A DNA stretch of 64,000 nt. Source: Knoxdaviesia capensis. Taxonomy: Eukaryota; Ascomycota; Sordariomycetes; Microascales; Gondwanamycetaceae. Shown here in pieces: positions 59,918 through 64,000 of the stretch. The stretch spans positions 93,271-157,270 of the forward strand of contig LNGK01000002.1 of NCBI GenBank assembly GCA_001510575.1. The letters are read 5' to 3'. A model generated the notes under the pieces. It had not been told where the DNA came from. It did not search any database and saw only the letters and a list, made by a program, of their open reading frames with translations. The position numbers and the translations under genes are program-made. Every line of letters begins with the position of its first letter. Positions within the stretch are counted from its first letter, which is position 1.

Positions 59918-61540
59918 GTCGTGTAAGTGTTCACATCAGACGCAAAGGCCCCAAGTACCTTTCGTACCACGTCTCTGCATCAAAGGTACTTGGGCATGGA
60001 GGAACTTTGTGTGCTGGCCTGGGCCCTGGCTTTCCCACCCTTCTTTCGTCTCTTTCGCCAACAACGCTACGTTCGCTACTGTACCACAAAATGCACGCAC
60101 CTGTACGCTCACCTAACCATTCTGGTCTCCCTACCCAAAATAAAAGAGAAAAAAAAAAGTCCACCCCAAAATTGAGTCCAACTAGACCGGTGTTCTATTA
60201 TGGGCTGTTCCAAATTTAGAAACATTTCCTCTTTTTCCCACTCTACCTACCGCTTTTTTCCCATCGTCAGCCAAATCGGCTCTCTCTAAGCGCTGGGCCG
60301 TCAACATGGCGGCCGACTATAAGGATTGGATGTCCATCACAACCACACATCCACAACATCGCTTTTTTCTTCTTCTTTTCCTCTGTGTGTGTCTTTCCTT
60401 TAAGTCTTTCCTTCTCTTCTCCAGGGAGAAGTTAAAGTCCAGTTGTCCAAGTGTTGTTCTTCAGAAAAGTTCCTTTGCCTTGTTATTTGTTCCTATTTGC
60501 CGCCCTTTCCTCTCTCATCATCTAGCACTTCAGTCTGCCTCCTTTGTTTTCTTTTGCCCACTATTCAGCAAGCCGGTCTTGCCTTCACAGCCAGTCATTT
60601 CTTGACATTTCACGAGTTTCGATACGCCTACTTGGATCATCATCCTTAATTTCATAATATTTTTTCCATCTTCTTGCTCGCTGGACCTTATTCGAGCATA
60701 TCAAAATCCACAGACCCCAAAACCAGTTCTCTCATCCAGAGAGCGAAAATCCATCTGACTTCAGACGAATCCACTGCCCAGCATACAATCAGCAAGGATT
60801 TGCAAGAGTGCCTCATTGTCCGAGCCAGCCGCATCTTTTCCCCTCAGGAAAAGAAAAAGGAAAGAAGAGAGTGCAGCAGGGAAACCGCCTACCCAGCATT
60901 TCCTTCCTAGCCGACCACCACCACGCCCTCTCACAGTGCCACCTTTGTCCACAGTTTGCACACTGTCCTCTCTATCTTGCTCGCACACCCCCCTCCCCCC
61001 AGTTCCTTCCTTCACTTGACCCGCTCTTTCCCGCTGCAGTCGCCTATCCCCCACCCCACTCTGCACCCCCCCTCTGTCATCCGCTCCGACCCTTGCACAC
61101 TGTGCTTGTTGAGTTGCGACCGTGCTCTGTGGTTTCTGCCATTCTCTCTCTTTCTGCTTGGTCCAAGTGAAGACGAAGAGCCAGCATTATCAGTGCTTTC
61201 CTCTTAAGATCACGAACGAACAAAACAGATAAAAAAGGGTCTGGGCTTTTTTGGCCGATCTGCTTGAAAGCAACCTCCCTCGTCACACACCCCCCTCCCT
61301 CCTCCTGCTCCTGCTCTTGCCTTCCTTCCTTCCTCTCTCTCCCCCCTCCCCCCGCCTTCGTTCCTGCCTGTCTGCTAGCCAAACACACCACACGCCCCCC
61401 CGTGCCTTCCCTCTTCCAAGTCCATCCCCCCCATCTGGGCTGGTCTGCTCTCTTCCTGTGGAAAGAGCTACCCAGGTGTGTGCGTCTGCACTTGCAAGAG
61501 AGATCCACCCACCCCAACCACTCCTTCCCTTCCCCTACAA

Positions 61541-63974
61541 ATGGCTCCCATACCCCCAAGCCATCGTGACAACAATAAAGTCTCTGCCACTTCATCGATG
61601 AAGTCGACGACAACAGCAGCCACGATCAAGACGACCTCCTCGACGATTCCTTCCTCGACTGCGTCCTTCACAATGGCTGCTGCTAAGAGCAAATCCGCAG
61701 CTGCCGCGTCTAAGGCTGCCGCCGCCAAAGCCGCTTCGGCGTCAAAGGCTGCTGCCGCCGCCGCCGCCGGAAACTCCAATCCCAAGACGAAGACTCAGAT
61801 GCACCGCCGATCAAGAACAGGTTTGTGTTTACTCCTCTTCACTTCACCTCCATCCATCACTTACATACAACACTTTCATACAACACTTACATACAACACT
61901 TACATACAACACTTACATACAAACATACACGCACATTGGCACACTCGACTAACTCTTCCCCTTGCTCTCTTCTCTTCTCCTCACTACTATAGGATGCTAC
62001 ACCTGCAGATTACGTCGCAAGAAGTGTGATGAGGGCTCGCCGTGCTGTACTGCCTGCCGCAACTTGGGACTCAAGTGCGAGTATAAGCGGCCTTCGTGGT
62101 GGAGCAACGGTGAACAGCGCAAGAACCAGAAGGAAGACATCAAGGTGATCATCAAGCGCAAGAAGGCTACCGAGAAGACCGCATCCTCGGTCGCCGGTGC
62201 TCCTCCTTCAACTGCCAGCTCCATGTCGGGTGCTCCCTCGATCGTCTCTTCACCACCCGGCCTGTCTCACTCGCGGCCGACCTCTGCCACCTTCTCGGTC
62301 TCGTTGGACCGCAACCGTTCCGCTTCAATCGACTCTCACTTCTCCTCCTTCAACTTCAACAGCCCGCCTACTGTTAGCGACTTCACCCCTTACTCTGCCA
62401 CCATCCCCGACATGCTGTTCCCCGATACTGCCGACTTCTCTCCCTATGAGATCGACGTCAAGACTGAGCGGCAGATGTTTGTCGACGACGTGCCTACCCT
62501 GCGCGAGTCGACCATCTCCACCTTCAGTGCCTTCCACTCTCCTCCGCCTCCCGGCTCCATCCTCGGCTCCAACGATTGGCCTTCGACCACTGACATCTAC
62601 GCCGAGAAGGCTGCCGCTGCTGCCGCCGCCGCGGCCGGCGACGAGATGGACACCACCGACTCGATCAACTGCACCTTCTTCGACTTCTCGCGCGGCGAGT
62701 CCCTTTCGGCACAGCCCGTCACTCTCGAGCTCACTGAGCGCGACCAGTTCCTCCTCAACCACTTCGTGCAACACGTGCTGCCCATCATCTTCCCCATCCT
62801 CGACATCACCCACCCCGGTGCTGTTGGCTCCGACCTCATCATCCCCTCCCTCCAGCAGAACGAGTCTTACCTCCACTGCTGCTTGAGCATTGCTGCCCAG
62901 CACCTCAAGGCCACCACCAACACCGCTGAGTTCGACCAGGATGTGATGAAGCACCGCTTCGACACCATCTCGGCGCTCTGCAACGCGTTGGGCCGCGATG
63001 AGGAGCACCAGGCCATCCTGGAGGCCACTCTGGGCCTCATCTTCTTCCAGTGTGTTGTCGGCCGCTTCGATGATAACCTTCCCGATATCTCGTGGCACCA
63101 GCACTTCCAGGCCGTCATCAGCCTGGTGCAGAAGATGGAGCTGCCGCGCATCATCTGCGATGCCAGCGCCACCATGCTCCAGACTCCCTTCAACATGACC
63201 CTGACCTCGTGGATTGACATCCTGGGCTCGACCGTTCTGGGTCGTGCGCCGGTCTTCGCCCACACCTACCGGGAGAAGCACCTGTCCACCAACAACTCCA
63301 GCCTTGGTCTGCGCGAGCTGATGGGCTGCGACGACCGCGTCATGTATCTCATCTCCGAGATTGCCTGCCTCGAGACTCTGAAGCTCAGCGGCATGGACGA
63401 GATCACCATCTGCCAGCACGTGCACGCTCTGGGCGACCAGATCGGCCTCACCGAGATTGGCGAGGAGCAGCCCCAGATGATCCACGCCGTGCAGGGCACC
63501 CCGGCCTACTCCAAGCAGCTGTCGCGCAACATCACGGCGGCGTTCCGCCTGGCTGCGCGCATCTACCTGTGCAGCATGGTTCCCGGCTTCAGCCCTAGCC
63601 AGATGTCGTGCATCCGCCTGGTCGACAAGCTCACCGGCATCCTGCAGTGCATCCCCACCGGCGCTGGCGGCTTCGACAGCAGCCTGGTGTGGGTGTACCT
63701 GATTGGCGGCTCGGTCAGCCTCCCGCAGAGCAGCCTCCGCGTGTTCTTCGAGGAGCGCGCGGCCGAGCTGGGCGATCTGGCCCAGCTGGGCTCGTTCGGC
63801 CGCGTCGCCTCGGTTCTCCGCGAGACGTGGGCGCAGATGGAGCAGGCCATGACCTGCGCGGTCGACGGCTCGCAGTCGCCGGGCTCGGACGGCAGCATCG
63901 CCGACATCATGGTGCCTTACATCCACTGGCGCGATGTGATGCGCCTGAAGGAGTGGGACTTCCTCATTCTGTGA
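61541..63974 (+). CDS. pro1: Zn2Cys6 transcription factor, Pro1/RosA family, 753 aa
   Basis: Exons 61541-61820 and 61993-63974; the 172-bp intron splits Gly-94 just before the zinc cluster. The N-terminal 93 residues are Ser/Thr-rich then an Ala/Lys/Ser stretch. The binuclear zinc cluster (C95, C98, C105, C111 or C112, C115, C122) starts RTGCYTCRLRRKKCDEG and is followed by LKCEYKRPSWWSN and a basic linker (VIIKRKK). That linker sequence is characteristic of Sordaria Pro1, Neurospora ADV-1 and Aspergillus RosA/NosA, regulators of fruiting-body development and cell fusion. Residues from about 340 to the end (FLLNHFVQHVLPIIFPIL onward) fit the fungal-specific regulatory domain of this group, and length is slightly above the usual 675-713 residues. 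The ATG at 61541 is preferred; another Met at residue 20 could be used. Its upstream region is gene-poor for about 21-31 kb. Confidence 0.88.
61858..61922. repeat. 13-bp minisatellite in the zinc-cluster intron
   Basis: Five consecutive copies of CACTTACATACAA fill positions 61858-61922 of the intron; the second copy has one substitution (TTTC for TTAC). Confidence 0.95.
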
Positions 63975-64000
63975 TTGCTTTTTTTCTTCAGCGTTCTCAC

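Larger units (their letters stand above)
40249..61540. other. Gene-poor region, second part (21.3 kb)
   Basis: No protein gene, tRNA or rRNA could be supported on either strand. Frames reach at most about 230 codons, often start with non-ATG codons and are rich in Ser, Arg, Pro and Leu from simple sequence. The region holds CT/GA and CA microsatellites, poly-C runs, a 17-bp direct repeat at 48780/48801 and scattered TACTGTA/TACAGTA motifs. From about 60240 the plus strand is T/C-rich up to the transcription-factor start, consistent with a long 5' leader. Confidence 0.6.

Noticed and set aside
62325..63926. 533-codon minus-strand frame antisense to the transcription factor
   Set aside because: Same cause; the sense strand has the zinc cluster and regulatory domain.
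1..64000. CRISPR arrays, prokaryotic operons or phage genes
   Set aside because: None seen; gene structure with spliceosomal introns is eukaryotic.

Overview
The window looks like nuclear DNA of a filamentous ascomycete (Pezizomycotina; Eurotiomycetes is plausible but not proven). The evidence is short introns (about 59-350 bp) with GT-AG ends and CTAAC-like branch sites, and families typical of these fungi: a Pro1/RosA-type Zn2Cys6 regulator, a SAM-PH (Boi-like) protein, an RCR-family protein, a fungal Ctr copper transporter and a fungal HNH-domain relic. Exon structures were built by hand from splice signals, reading frame and family similarity. No RNA gene, CRISPR array or intact transposon was seen.

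Positions 1-30000 are gene-dense, with 13 protein genes: a Cys-rich octapeptide-repeat protein (-), a tail-anchored coiled-coil protein with an internal 141-bp duplication (+), a Myb/SANT-like nuclear protein (+), a CoA-type Nudix hydrolase (+), a Ctr copper transporter (-), 3-hydroxyanthranilate 3,4-dioxygenase bna1 (+), a FAHD1-like fumarylacetoacetate-hydrolase-fold enzyme (-), a small unknown protein (+), an RCR-family membrane protein (+), a Pin2-like Cys-rich membrane protein with a prion-like tail (+), a STIMATE/YPL162C-family membrane protein (-), a superoxide-dismutase-like mitoribosomal protein (+) and the large SAM-PH protein (-).

From about 29.8 to 61.5 kb there is almost no coding capacity. 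The only recognisable gene is a broken HNH-endonuclease-domain gene at 39.1-40.2 kb with two in-frame stops and a lost catalytic histidine. The rest is unique-looking sequence with microsatellites, homopolymers, one six-base N gap and repeated TACTGTA/TACAGTA motifs. This gene-poor tract ends at a Zn2Cys6 transcription factor of the Pro1/RosA family (61541-63974), a family of sexual-development regulators. The simplest reading is a very long regulatory/leader region of that gene, but unannotated non-coding transcripts are possible.

Functional links: bna1 (NAD synthesis from tryptophan), the Nudix CoA hydrolase and the FAHD enzyme are small-molecule metabolism genes. The RCR, Pin2-like, STIMATE-like and SAM-PH genes concern membrane traffic, the vacuole and polarity. 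Three proteins carry PPxY motifs of the kind bound by Rsp5-type ubiquitin ligases. Several promoters in the gene-dense half carry telobox-like CCCTAA/TTAGGG motifs.
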